In this document: piece by piece, positions 24,427 to 36,974 of the stretch
Numbering within the stretch: position 1 is the first letter of the stretch
Layout of the letters: each line of letters opens with the position of its first letter
Assembly (NCBI GenBank): GCA_907165135.1
Contig: OU015567.1
Location: 12,405,001-12,469,000, forward strand
Source: Oikopleura dioica
Lineage: Eukaryota > Chordata > Appendicularia > Copelata > Oikopleuridae
Direction of reading: 5' to 3'
Length of the DNA: 64,000 nt
Translations under genes and position numbers: made by a program
Notes under the pieces: model-generated
Seen by the model: the letters and a program-made list of their open reading frames with translations, nothing else
Told to the model about the DNA's origin: nothing
Databases searched by the model: none

Positions 24427-26742
24427 ATGGTCCAGGTACTATCTTTTTTAAAAGATCTTCTCGGAGATATTCCGCTTTCAGGACTACAAGAGCCCGGTTA
24501 AGGAGTATGAATACCCCTTTGAATATGTCATGGAAGCGTACCAGAGGAGATTTGGAGAAAACGGATGCCCAGATATTCCGATTATAAAAGAGATGGATGT
24601 GAAGGAAGAAACAGATGAGAATGGTATTCATAACATTTTGAGACGATGCAGGTGCGCAAAGAATTAACGTTTTAGCCATAAAATTTTTAATTTCCAGACT
24701 ACAGCCAGAAATCCCCGGAATGCTGCGGCGAATGATGGGAATCGATTCAATCTTCTTCTGCCAGAGAAATGTGCTTGATCGCAAGAAACGGACGCTCACG
24801 ATCACTGCATGGAACGAGTCATTCGACAACAAAGTAAAAGTCGAAGAGACTTGCAAATACTGGGCCGATGGGGACAATTTAACCAAGTTTACTCAAGAAG
24901 CGAAGTTGACAATATCTTCGTTTTGGGGCTTTGAATCGACGGTGGAAAAGCTTATGATTAGGCAATATACGGTAAGGGATCATACTTCGAGAATATGGCT
25001 ATGTGTGGATCGTGACGCTTCCGTTTAATTCTTTTTCAATTTGTTTTGTATTGAATTATTATGTCACTAGGTCTGATGATCGCAGCATCATAAAAATAGA
25101 ATAATTGCTTTGAGTTGTGAATTTCCCAAAGCGTCATGAATATTTTGGGAAGTTTTTTACTTTTTATAGAAATAGATGGAGTTTTTTTGTATTTTTTCCA
25201 CCCGTTTAATTTTATTTGTTCAGTATGTCATAAATATTGCTCAAAGAGCATGGTACGATATTAAAAATTACCTTTGATTGTTTGATTGATATCAACTTGT
25301 GACGCTTCTGAATGGAACCATATTCGTGACGTTTTGGGCCACATGTATAAAAATTCGTAAATGGAAAGATATAATTTAGATCTGTCAGCTTGATCTTGAT
25401 GCTATTTCCAATAAATCTAATACAATATTTAGTCGAGCATGAAACAAGGCAAGGAAATTCTTCAAAAACATTTGAAACAAATGAATATGGAAAAGTCGCC
25501 TGTAGACCGGCTCAAACCGCTTCTCCCATCCGAAATAAAAGGTAAAGCGAGTAATCTAGATGAATAATTAACGCAGTTTGAAGATATTGACAATATCTAT
25601 CTGGAGCGTTTTATCAATTCACGTGACGGTAATGTGGAACGGGCTGCCAGTGCGGCGAAGAAGTTCAACGAGGCGCGGAAAACATGGAACGTCTGCGAAT
25701 TGGAGAAAAAAGAGTGCCCGCAAGAGTGGTCAAATAATTTCGATGGCAAATGGCTTGGGCTCGATAATGAAGGTAAAAATCCACATTTTGGCGATGGAAT
25801 GTTGACGGTGTTGATATTTAGGCGGACCAGTGTTGGTGCTGCCCCTGGGCAAAATTGGTGTTCGCACAATTCAAAAGAGTCTAAAAGAGGAAGATATCAT
25901 CAGAGAGATCATCAAACTCATCGAGCATCGACCAAATCCTCATGTTCAATTCTCAGCACTTATTGATTGCGATGATGTTTGTCTACGACAGGTACAAGTT
26001 TAATCAAAGATATAGAAAAGTTCATTTTTTTCCTTGTTACGTCACGTCATCTTTGGACAACTGTTTATAAATTCAACTATTGATTAAAGGGGTTAGCTTT
26101 AATTTGTATTCTAGGGATGGGTATCTCGACCGGTGATAGACACAATGCTCAAGCTCTCAGAAGTTCTGGCTCACCTTTTTCCGGACAGTTTACGACGCGT
26201 CCTTCTCGTCCGAGCTCCAGCTCCGTTCACAGCTGTTTGGTCCGTTGTTTCACCTCTCATCGATGAAAAAACGCGCGCCAAAGTGTGGCTTTACTCCGGA
26301 AGCGACAACAGCAAGAATCTACGAAAGTTTTTGCAGACAAATGCTATTCCAACCTGGCTGGGTGGAGAAGCGCCGTTTGACTCGTCTTTCGGAAACAAGA
26401 ACAAAGATACAGATAGTGGGTATGTCAAAGTGACTTTACCTTACGAAGAAACTGTAACTGGATTACCGGGCTCGATGGTCCACTGGGATGTTTCGCGGAA
26501 CGAACACACGGCAATTACTGGTATAATTTCATTTCCTTTTATTTTTATTATCGAAAACGTTTAGGCTTTACGGTTAACGGAAAAACAGAAGTCGGCGATG
26601 TCTGTGGAGCCGTAGATCTCGACAAAAAATCAGGTAATTAGCACTTGTTACTTTTATTTCGTTGTTTTGATGTTTTTCTTTTGCAGTAGCAGATTTCGGT
26701 ACACTGAAGTGCAGCCAAAATAGCAGTGAGAAAAGTAAATAA
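24427..26742 (+). CDS. sec14l1: SEC14L1-like lipid-binding protein (PRELI + CRAL-TRIO)
   Basis: A phospholipid-transfer type protein. MVQ plus YKSPVKEYEYPFEYVMEAYQRRF joins across a 46-nt intron and matches the SEC14L1/5 PRELI/MSF1 domain, followed by IPGMLRRMMGID, AWNESFDNKV and SSFWGFESTVEKLMIRQYT. After a roughly 460-bp intron (24972-25433) comes a linker, then a CRAL-TRIO N region (ERFINSRDGNVERAASAAKKF) and the lipid-binding domain (VLVLPLGKIGV, FPDSLRRVLLVRAPAPFTAVWSVVSPLID). The end is odd: only the first part of a GOLD-like segment (GSMVHWDVSRNE) and about 40 more residues precede the stop at 26742. The family usually has about 130 residues there. Intron 25541-25576 appears to begin GG rather than GT; the in-phase join is SEIK|FEDIDN. 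Confidence 0.85.
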
Positions 26743-26922
26743 GCACACACTTTTTGAACTTGGTGAAATTAGAGAACAAACAAGGTGTATTTTTAAAGAA
26801 GCACGCTAGAATGCATGAACTAATACTGTTATGAAGGATTTACTAATAGTATTATTTCTCGTGTTTCTTCTATGAATAAGCTGGTGATCAGAACACTAAT
26901 GAACAAAACATTTTCTTAATTT

Positions 26923-27218
26923 TTACGATTTTTTAGTCGTTTTCAAATGGGAAGGCAGCGGAGAAATGGGACTTTTCATCGCCGTCTTGCCACCAGAAGA
27001 TCTCCGCGGATCAATTAGCTCGCTGGACTCCTTCCAATCGGGCTTCTCGTTATTATCAGTCTGAATATTAGAAGTACTACAGTTACTGTAAAAACTCTGA
27101 AACAACTCAAACTTCTACTAACAAGCCACCATATCACCTCACAGAGAGATCGCTCTGTCTGATGCAATAAATCTCACAAATACCTTCCAACTGATCTTGC
27201 CCCTCTGTCACTAACCAT
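26923..27218 (-). CDS. Small hydrophilic protein, two exons
   Basis: Not recognised. Exons 27218-27184 and 27085-26923 join in phase across a 98-nt GT-AG intron to give 65 residues: MVSDRGARSVG, then a Ser/Asn/Lys/Pro-rich chain ending SPISPLPSHLKTTKKS. It is highly charged, without hydrophobic segments, and likely disordered. The upstream minus strand is purine-rich. It lies between SEC14L1 and SNX27 on the opposite strand. The regular splice and clean start are the evidence; chance remains possible. Confidence 0.4.
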
Positions 27219-27759
27219 TTTCTTCTTCTTCTAACAACAATTTCTTCTTCTCAAACTGCTTGTCTATAAAACGAAATATATATTTATCTGCAAAAAATAT
27301 TTATCGTTCTACTCATTTTAATGCATTTTCGAAACCCCCTTAGACATACATTTATGGATTGATAGATATTTTTTGCTCACAAAGATAGACAAGTAATTCA
27401 AAGCCCTCTTTTCCAAGCCCTTCTTTACCTGTTCGAATCCTTCAAGGTTAAATTTGTCTATTTGCTTATTAACCTATTTATCTTCCTTTTGCTAGATAAC
27501 TACTTATATCTTAATTATAACGAATGACGTAAAAAGATATATTAACCTCGTTGTCTTCATATTATTTCTCTGAAGTTCAACCTTCCTAGTTTATTTCTGG
27601 TGTTTCTCTTCTCGTAAACGTTTTCTACTTTACCGAAGTTTTAGAACCTACAGAATATTTTATTCAACAACTCGTTCTTCTTTTCTTAACAAATTTTGTT
27701 CTGAATAAATAATACCTTCTTGCAATACTTCTTTCTCATCGTCTTTGGTTGTAGATGAG
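27219..27759. other. Pyrimidine-rich region upstream of SNX27
   Basis: About 540 bp, strongly T/C-rich on the plus strand, between a minus-strand small gene and SNX27. It ends in TTGTAG at 27754, a probable trans-splice acceptor 5 bases before the SNX27 ATG. No gene is seen. Confidence 0.4.
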
Positions 27760-29577
27760 ATGACGACCTCGAATCAGGCTATTTACAAAGAGCCCAGAAC
27801 AGTTGTACTAGTAAAGACAGATACAGGCTTTGGCTTTAATGTGCGAGGCCAAGTCAATGAAGGTAAAATGATCAAACCTTCCGTCAGGTTCTTACATTCC
27901 TTTTTTTTCTTGAAGGAGGTCAGTTGAAATCTATCGGAGGAAAACTCTACGGGCCTCTACAACATGTCTCCGCGGTGCTACAAGGCGGTGCAGCGGAAAA
28001 AGTCGGCGTCCGGCCAGGCGATAGAATTATTGAAGTTAATGGAAATCGAGTGGAAGGAGCTACCCACTCGCAAGTCGTCAATTTGATTAGGCAAGGAGGA
28101 GATTCTCTTTCGCTGACGGTATGAAGCCATTTTTATCTGATAGATTGCACGTGTTTTTTTATTTAGATTCTTTCCGTTCCGCCCGGAGAGGCATCACGAC
28201 TTGATCCAGATGATGATCAGTTTTACGACTACACAGATCGAGCACCACTAAATATCAAGATCCCTTCATATTCTCATTCAGCGGACGGCAGTTTTGTTCA
28301 ATTTCACGTTCATCTCAATGATGAGCTTGTAGCTCTGAGGTATGAGCGAGTAAATAACCTAATTCCTAAATTAATCAAAAAGGCGTTACTCTGAATTCGT
28401 CGCGTTAGGCGCACAAATTCAACGATTATTTCCCGATCTTCCTCTGCCACCTCTTCCGGGCAAGTGGCTCTTCAAAATGAATGCATCACAACTTACAAAA
28501 CGTAAAATGGGCCTAGAAGCTTGGCTCAACGAGGTTAGTAGAAATGATATTTCTAGCGCCCTAAGAATTGAACTACTCAGGTTCTCGCTGTGCGAGTTGT
28601 CCACAACGCCGAACCAGTGGAAAAATTTCTTCAAAAAGATGGAGGCAGTAAACAGAGCTTCCAGCGATACGTAGTTCTGCCTGGTAATCAAAAATGTAGT
28701 TATTGTTGTTTTGAAAGAGTTGTTTATAGACGGGAGCCACTATCCAGTGACTGGACAAACAACCGTCGGCGATGCGTTGGAAAACGCGCTCAAACGAATT
28801 GGCCTCGGTTCGGAGTGGTCTGCCGCGCTGCAGCTTTTCTACAGAGATCATGATGGCGTTTTGTGTAGATTCACGAAGCCAGAAGTCATCCCAAATCAAA
28901 ATGAGATCTTCCTGAGGTTGTTTTTGCTCTCTCCAGAACTTCTGCAAATTCTTATCGAAGACAAGAGCTTTCGAAAAGTACAGTTACTTGTAATCGACAG
29001 TTAAAGATGTGCATTTTTTAGATTTTGTTACAACTAGCAGCGCAAGAAGCGAATCCAGTAGCAAAGGAGCGGCTGAATGCAACCCAAGAGCATTCAGGCA
29101 AGCTGATCGAGGAAATCAAGGATTCTGAAAATGATTTGCGTCTTCAAGAAGCAAAATTCCCTCCAGTTGGATGCGATCGCCGTGCACCACCAGCGAAAGT
29201 CGGGATTAATTTGTTCCAGTCGCAGCTAGAAATTGTTGCTTATAACGGGGATGAGGGTGAGTTCAGGTCTCATTTCTACTGTTTAACCTTTTCTACAGCT
29301 GAGGGAAACAAAATTGCTCTTGATTGGGCTGATGTGACGGAGTTTTGCTCTCACAAAGACGGTCTAGCGATCAAGTACAAAAGAAAAGAGAGTGAAAAAG
29401 GGCTCAAAGTTTTCCTTGTTCAGTCTGAAATTGCTGTTGATGTTTACTCAAGAATACAGGTCAATTCTTCTTATCGAAAGGGAATTTTCACGTCCATTTT
29501 AGCTTGAGAAAAAAGTCGAGGAACAACTCGACAGTCAGCCGCTTCCAGAGTCCGTCTTGCGTTTGCTATCTACATGA
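27760..29577 (+). CDS. snx27: Sorting nexin 27 (PDZ-PX-FERM)
   Basis: A retromer cargo adaptor on early endosomes that binds PDZ ligands of receptors and returns them to the plasma membrane. The PDZ domain comes first ([15 protein letters not shown] across a short intron, [31 protein letters not shown] in two pieces), then the PX domain ([29 protein letters not shown]). The FERM-like region follows, with a ubiquitin-like part near 28710-28920 and a PH-like end ([13 protein letters not shown]). The stop TGA is at 29575-29577 after ESVLRLLST. The length of about 500 residues is close to the family norm. Start 27760 (MTTSNQ) is the first in-frame ATG. Confidence 0.93.
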
Positions 29578-29921
29578 TAGAATAAAACAGAATCAAAACA
29601 GCATTTTGTGTAGCAAAAATTGTTTCAGAAGCCCTTATTCATTCTTACATTCATCCATTTCATCCAGATATCATTTATCACTACAGTTACAGGTTTCCTC
29701 CGTGACTGACTACAGAAATTGTCTTCAATGCGTCCACGAGTTCAAGCTTTTATACAAAATCGCTTTAGTAAAAAAAAAAAAAGTAATTCTGCTCGCTCTC
29801 CCCACTCTCCATCACACAACAAATAAGAAATACTGTTACATACTGTTAAATGAGTACCTTACCTATTTCCATTCAATACGTCTCTGATTACTTCACATTA
29901 TCTCTTTTACCAACTGTCAGA

Positions 29922-32908
29922 ATGCGAAATCGAGGGGGCTACAAGAATTACAGAGGTGGTGGAGGAGGTGGATACAAGGGCTACAACCGCGGGGGAAAGT
30001 TCAACAACTACAACAAGAGAAGAAGATCGAGTTTTGACAGAGACGACTATCAGAACGAAGAGCCGGAAGCACCCTTTGAATCTAGTGGCGCTCCATTAGG
30101 TATAGATCTTATTTGATTTCAACTGCTTTAACACGTTGAAGGGAACTTCAAAATCGTCCTCGGCGGCGGAGACAATCGAGTGATCGCTGGAGAAGGTGAG
30201 GATGTCCCGTCTATTCAAAGTCGCCTTGGTCCAATCGCAAAACTACGAACCCGTGTTCATTCTTCGGAGGAAAATGACTCTTCCGAAGAAGCGTTACCGA
30301 AAACTATCTCAAGCAGAATTGTCAGACCCCCAGAAGATCCTAAAGAAACGTCAGAAGCTTCAAAATCGGGATCTAAATCGAACAGAGTAATCACTGTCGG
30401 CAAAGATGAAGAGACAACCTCGAGAAAGTCTTCTAAGGAAGAGAAGAAAGTCAATGGCTCATCGAAAATCGGACCGAATCATTCTCGATCAGCAAGAATC
30501 TCTAGTAGAAGATCTTCAAAAAGTCCAGAGTCTAAGAAACGCCGTTCAGCGACCCCTAAGCGTCGAAGATCCCGATCAATTTCTCCAAAAGTCTCTAAAA
30601 GGTCCCTCTTTCCCGATCTCCCACCCCCAAGCGCAGCTCTCGCCGAAGCCTGTCCAAAGAAAAATCGAGGAAGATCTCATCCGACCGTCGAAAGATCGAA
30701 CCCGCTAAAGATCGTCCAAGATCGCCCACAAAGACCTCTAACGAAAATCGACCCACTGAAATGAAAGAACCCACAGAAAATCAAACTGCTAAATCGCGCC
30801 CACTAGTGCTCGATAACCCACAACTGACTCAGATTGACATTGACGAGCTCGTCGAGCTCAACTTTGATTTTTTCAAAAAGCGGCTGAAAAAGATCGTTAA
30901 CCAACGCGATCGGCTTGGTCGCACGCCACTCATGATCATATTGGACTTTACCGCCGTCAAAGCAAACGTAAAATCCTTCGAGGAGAGCCAGTTCAAGCAC
31001 GTGACAAAGGCTACACGCGAATTGATAAATGCAGGCGCTGATTTACGGGTGAAAGATATCTTCGGCGATACACTTATGCAATATCTTGCACGATGGCGAT
31101 TTGGAAAGGAGAGCTTCAAGGTTAAAAATTGAAAAATAGCGATAGTGAAAAAATCGCGATTTTGATTCTGTTTGTTTCTCTTTGGGAATGTATCGTTTCA
31201 GTCGAAGAGTGAGCAACATCTGCCCCGTCGCATGAGGGAAATACTCAAGGAATTGCCTTTGAAAGAAACCGGTCGTGGAGCTCTTTCTATTGCTAATCTG
31301 AAGGATGCTGACGGACGAGCGTTTTATCATAATTTATTCTGGTCCAATTTTAGAGGTGCGTCCACTCAAGAGTCGTCGCATCCTAAAGCGTTTCCTAGAT
31401 CAAAGCCAAGTGGAGGTTGATCGCCTTGCTTCTGCGTTTGAAATTATCGCTGGCAGCTTGAAACTATCCGATGAAGATTGGGAAATCGAAGACGGAGAAG
31501 GAAATACACTTGCAGATACTCTTCTTGAGTCGGAGCTGTTTTCGAAGGCTGCTTATAGAGCAATGAAAGAAAAATCTGGACGGGTAATTGATCTCCCGTA
31601 AAACTGGTGTGAAAAGTTATTAGGTCGAAATAAAACCAGTTGAGCGAGCGCCTGATAAATTTGGAGAAAATCCTTTCAAGCCAAAGGTTTGTTTATTTTT
31701 ACAAACATTTCTCGATTCTTCTGCTAGAAAAAGCAATCTCCTCGCCAGTCAATTCAAGAAGAACAACGACCAAAACGAAGGGACTCTCCATCGCCAGTTA
31801 GAAGAAAGAGATCCAGTGAATCTGACAATCAATCAAGACAAAAGTCAGTTGAAAGACCTCCACCAAGAAAACAGCAACAGGAAGTTGCTTATTACAGTGA
31901 TAGTGATCATGTAAGTGTCAAATATGTCGTCTGTTTTTACACCGGTCATAGGCAGATGAAATGGATATTCACGCCAACGCGGATGATTTTATTGACGATG
32001 TTATTCAAATGATTCCTCAGAAGAAAAAGAACAGAACGACATCCCGAAGGAGTGAAACGTAGTACCAGTCCTTTGAAAAAAGAATTAAATTTAGTTTTAG
32101 TCCGAAAAGAAAGAGATCTCGTTCACGAAGTAAATCAAAGCGAGTTGACCAAGGAAGAAATGGAAGACGAGAACCTGAAACGAGAAGCTCCCGTCGAACG
32201 CGACGAAAGTCTCCTACTCCGATTCAAGAGGAACAACCAAGGCGATCGGATTCTAGAACAGGAATGACTAGGAATCGAAGAAATAGCGATGCTCACCGAT
32301 CTCCTGTTCGACGAACTTCAAACGATGAATCAAGGACAAGAAGACGAACGCATCATTCTCCAGAAGCAGTTCATCGAAATGAGTCTCGTGGAAGAAGAGA
32401 ATCTCCTCAAAGAAGACGCCCATCAAGGCATGTTTCGAAGTCTCCGGAGCGAAAAAGGCCAATGCACGCCGAAGACAGACGGCATAGAGATAGAGGCTCG
32501 CCCGTTAGAGTTATAGATTCAAGGTTGGTTCCAATCAATCGCTCTAGATCCGAATGCTCTTTTAGAAGTCATAGGAGACGAGGAGACATGAGCCTGAAGA
32601 GATCGCGTGATCGAAATCAACGAAGATCAATGTACTAACTCAATCGTAGTTGAATGTTTGATTTATTTTTAGCTCCAACTCGCCGCCTAGAAATTTTGAA
32701 CTTGCTGGCTCTCGTCACTCTCCGCTAATCGATGACCGCCGCCGGTAAGTTCCTCCCGTGAATCAATCACAATTTATAAACTCTGGTCGGGCTAATCAAT
32801 TGGACTGATTGTTTTATTCCCAGCTATTCACCTGAGAGAAGAGGATCGCCGGAGAGAAGATCGCGCCGCGAGTCCAAGGATCAATTACTGCGCCTTGCAA
32901 ATTATTGA
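29922..32908 (+). CDS. RS-rich nuclear protein with RGG N-terminus and ankyrin-like region
   Basis: Family not recognised. The N-terminus is Gly/Arg/Tyr-rich (YKNYRGGGGGGYKGYNRGG), followed by acidic and Ser-rich stretches and RS blocks. A globular part near 30800-31120 reads DRLGRTPLMIILDF...LINAGADLRVKDIFGDTLMQYLA, like one or two ankyrin repeats, followed by helical exons and a long RS tail to RLANY at stop 32908. The tail needs introns at about 32059-32096, 32523-32570, 32632-32672 and 32746-32821, all in phase. The composition suggests a role in splicing or nuclear speckles (inference). Oddities are a likely single-base frameshift at 30597-30600 and an intron near 31310 that seems to start GA (DG|QVRPLKSRR). 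The start is one base after TGTCAG. Confidence 0.7.
30597..30600 (+). other. Apparent single-base frameshift in the RS protein gene
   Basis: Upstream RSRSISPKVSK is read in one frame. The clear RS continuation SRSPTPKRSSRRSLSKEKS is in the -1 frame and leads without stop into the ankyrin-like region. One extra A in this A4 run joins them. This is the same kind of change as in eif2a. Confidence 0.5.
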
Positions 32909-33216
32909 GCTGAAAAATCAACAAAAACAAAATCCTTGGGCAAAAATCATTCTTGCTCTACCAGTATTAGCCTCTAAACATATGTACGCCGCAAATTGAT
33001 CGAATCTTTCAACTTGTACGCGCCGTGCTTTTCCCTGGACACACGCGCCCAAGGACAAAGCGGTTTCTCCCCTCTACGTAGTCAAGAAATTACACTTCCT
33101 GCCTGTCATCATGTCATCATTAGTAAAAATATAGTTGTGGTTTTAAACACTCCGGAACAAAACTGAGAAACTGGCGGTTTCAGAAGGAAAAAAATGACGT
33201 AGAAAATAAGCTCACA
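32909..33216. other. Short intergenic gap
   Basis: 308 bp between the RS protein and RELCH. It ends with TTTCAG at 33183 and a three-codon upstream ORF (ATGACGTAG) before the RELCH ATG. Nothing else was noticed. Confidence 0.4.
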
Positions 33217-36200
33217 ATGGACTCCGATGTTTTCGTCGATTTCTTGCTTGATAACGGTCTGTATAAAACTGCACAGGAGCTGATAATCGAGCTAGAAGCG
33301 GCTGGTGAGCCAGTGCCAGCAAAGTTGATAGGTTTCTTTGGTAGAGCGGACAGTAATTCGGTCAAATCTGGTGAGAGTGGAATCAAGGAAGACGCTGGTC
33401 ATAGACTTAGCTCTGAACAGCTCGCGTTGTATGATGTTTTATCCCAAATCGCCCCAGGAAAGTGTTGATAAATCAAAGCGTTATCAATCTATGGATAATA
33501 GAAGAAATTTTTCAAACCTTTGTTGAGAAAGCAAAGGCGGTCCCGAAGAAGAATCAAAAGCACTTCTTCGTTACAAGTTAAAATTGGCAAATGAAGAAAT
33601 TGAACGATTAAAAGCTGCACCGTCTGAGCCGAGAACTTGTGATTCTTTCAATACTGTCTTAAATCCGATGAATGAAAAAGTCGCGCCTGTCGATAATCTT
33701 GACCAACTGGTGATGAAATATTTGGAAGATAGAGGGCTTGAATATTCTGCTTCCACCTTATGCGACGAGGCTAATCTTGGTAAACAGTTTTTCAAGGCCC
33801 ATTTCCCTAAAAATACTAAGATCCATCTTTGGACCCGCAGCCAACCCTTGTTGAGCTTGTTAACTCAGCATCCTCTGAAGATTCTGGACCTTCATCGATT
33901 CTACTGGAGAAGAAACTCAAAGAGAAAACTATCGAGCTTGAAAAAGCCAAGTCTGATTTGAGAGCTGCTCATGTTGAAATCGAGCGTTTCTCGCAAAGTC
34001 TTGTCGACAATATGTTGACAATGGATACTCCTGTTCTCGCAACTCCAACCATGCCCACTTTATCCGGATCTATGAAAGGCAGTGTCGTGCAGGTTTCAGA
34101 AGCAATCTGGAAAATGATTCAAGAGAATGCGAATATCGTCGATAATGAAGACAACAAGGACACATTTATTGCCAACGATATGCCAAATTTATTGGGAATC
34201 ATAGAAGACTGTATAGAGCCGCTTCTATCTGGAATCCTACTCAAACATAGACCACTACTAATTCCACTACTTTTGTCAGCTGCGTATCTCTCATCATCGC
34301 CTGAGAGCAACGACGTTTTCCTCAAAAAATTGTTTAATTTGATCAAGGTAAAATTTCAATTATTTAATTCGCCAAATATTTGCTTTTCTAATTAGAGTCC
34401 ACGCTTTGAGTTAGTCATCCTTTTTAGCACTTTTTAATAGTCAGAAATGAAAAGTAGATAATCTATTTAGAGATGATCGATTAGCGAAAAGTTGTTCATA
34501 CGCATAATATTTAATGAAATCTAATTTAGAAACCTGATGAAGGACAAAGAGAAATTATCGCTCGGGGCTGTGCCGCGTACGCGAAATTCTGCGGAGACAC
34601 GCGATGCGAGGCTGAGTTGTTTCCGCAACTGTGGCTGCAGCTGGATCACAAACACCCGGAGAGAAGACTTTTAGTAGCGGAAACCGCTGCGGCTCTAGCT
34701 CTGGAAACTGGGCCCAAATCGCATCCGTTACTGATGTCTATTTGCCAGCAACTTCTTGAAGACAAGGTTTCTGAAGTGAGAGTAGCAGCTGCGAATTCAT
34801 TCGCTGTTCTTTTGTCGTATTCTGACGATGTCGATAAATTAAGGTACCGAAACCGGGTTCGAAATTATATTGATTTTATTTCTAGTTCTATCCAAAATAG
34901 CAGCATAAAAATTATAAACGATGATAGTATACCCATGGAAACAGCCTTACTTGTTCTATCTATCATTTCTAAAGTTTCATTCGAGGTAAATAAATAACAA
35001 ATTTCGTCTAGATAAAGCGTTTTTAGGCTGAAAAAGAATCAAATTTGGTGCATAAACTGCTAAAAATCGTCGAAACTGAGCAGGACTCAAAGCGAGCCCT
35101 CAGAGCTGTAGCTGAAATTTTACCTCATTTTTATGCCGTCCTTGTTATTGATTCTTCTTGTTCATATTCGACAACTTCTCAATCGAAGGAGTGTTTTTAT
35201 GTTTCCAAGTTCAACGCCATATCGAATGCTTATCCTGAAGCCGCTGAATTACCCGCTGACAATAATTGGAAGACTGCTTCAAATCAGGAACACAGTCGTT
35301 TCAATGTCATTCTCACTCTTCTCACAAAGCAGATGGTCCCTCGTCTAGTCGACTGTGCCCTTGAATGCCCTGTTATGCCTGATTTCTGCGAGATTTGGAC
35401 TGAAATATTCGCAACCCTTGCCCAGCTCTTTGGCCCTTCTTTTATCAAGACCTATGTTAATCCACTGATGATTTCCGAGCTTGGATTGTTTACCGATTCG
35501 ACTGAAAAAACTGCCTTGCAGACGATTCTCGTCTCCTGCTTCTGCTCTGGGTGCATTGCCACGCTGATTGACGACAAATATATGTTTGAGTACTTTTCAA
35601 TGGTCCTGCGCGAGATTCTTTTTAAAATAACGCCACTGTACATGAATGGATTCGAAATTACGATTGAGTCGCTCCTGCAACGAGAGGGAAAATCTGATAT
35701 TGTTGCAAAGAGAGTGAATGAAGCAACGATGGGAGTTTTATGGGAAGGTGTGACGAACGAAAACGAGGATATTCGGAAAATCACTGCGAGAGCAATCACT
35801 TGTGCTGCGAGGAAGCTTTCCCTGACGGATATTTCCCGTCAATTATTTCCAGCGTTGAATTCAATTTGTCTAGGTATGAGTTTTCCTATGCCGTCGTTCA
35901 CAAAAATTAGACTCGTCACAAACGATCAGGAAAGAAGCATCGAACTGCGTCGCGGTTGTGATTCAACGAACACAAGTTGAACGTCACGACGATCTCGAAA
36001 AGCGCCTTCAAAAGATCGTTATGCAGCTGATGGTGGATCAGTTTTCAGATGTAAAGACGAGCATCATCAAGACTCTCGTCCCAATAGGTTCTTAGTTTAA
36101 TCTTTCTTTGATTTCAATCATAAATTAGCTCTTGACTCCGATCAAACGTACCGTGAAGACTTTTTTCTCCCCCAAGTCGCTATGGTAGTAACGAACATCA

Positions 36201-36595
36201 CTCCAGCTTCTGTAGATACGTCACTGGTTGAAACGATCCTTGATTTATATGATCAGTTGTTGAGGTGATTCATCGATATATTTTTATCATCGAACAATAA
36301 TTAAAATTAGTTCCAACACGATGCTGTCAAATGGGTGTTTAACAGCAAACGTCATACCAGCATTAGAATCACTGGAGCCTATCTGTAAAACAAAAGTATT
36401 TCATCGGATTATACAGCTGCAGTCGCTGATTAGGACTTCGATCAGTCGTGTGGAACCGAAGCAAGGGTAATTTACAACTACGTAAGAGTAATTAATGCCC
36501 TTATGTAATTTTTCAGATCACCGCCTCTTACTACGTCGAAATCGGCTTATAGTCTTTCATCTGTCTTGCGAAACCCTTTCTCAAAGAAACAGTAA
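33217..36595 (+). CDS. relch: RELCH (Rab11-binding, LisH, coiled-coil and HEAT-repeat protein)
   Basis: RELCH tethers recycling endosomes to the trans-Golgi network in cholesterol transport. It starts with two LisH-like motifs (DFLLDNGLYKTAQELIIELE, then a second near YLEDRGLEYSASTLCDEANLG), followed by a coiled coil (LKEKTIELEKAKSDLRAAHVEIE). HEAT repeats follow: HPERRLLVAETAAALA, LLEDKVSEVRVAAANSFAVL, and downstream NEATMGVLWEGVTNENEDIRKITARA. The last exon ends SVLRNPFSKKQ, like the family C-terminus. The model uses short introns, for example 33462-33532 (PGN|KGGPEEES) and the one after CL near 35873. Start 33217 was chosen as the first in-frame ATG after a TTTCAG acceptor. Total length is about 900-1,000 residues. 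Confidence 0.88.
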
Positions 36596-36974
36596 TTTTC
36601 CAGGAAATCAAGGAAAAAACAAACGACAAAAATTTTACTGAATAATAAGTAGATTAATAATATTAATTAAATATTTTATTAATATTTTTACTTAACAAAC
36701 TTCAACTTCTCTTCTGTCATTATTTCGCTCTGTGCAAAACTTCAGTCAATCATTTCTTCAGCAACACTGCATTAAGATATTAGTTCTCCATCTGTACAAT
36801 CATCTCCAAAAGCTTCATTAACTCCTATTATTCACTGTGACGGGTTACCTATTATTTATACTTAGAAATCAGTTATGATTATCAACCAACTAGCAGTAGA
36901 ATAGATACTTCTTCAAACGAATAAACACCAACATTCTGAATTTAGTAGACTGGTTTCGGCCAAAAGAGCGTAGA
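36596..36974. other. AT-rich intergenic gap
   Basis: 379 bp between RELCH and HACD3, very AT-rich just after the RELCH stop (TTAATAATATTAATTAAATATT). The AG at 36972-36973 directly before AATG is a likely trans-splice acceptor. Confidence 0.4.

Noticed and set aside
24188-24886. 232-codon minus-strand frame
   Set aside because: Mostly antisense to the SEC14L1-like PRELI exons, which have clear homology; its own translation is low-complexity and hydrophobic without domains.
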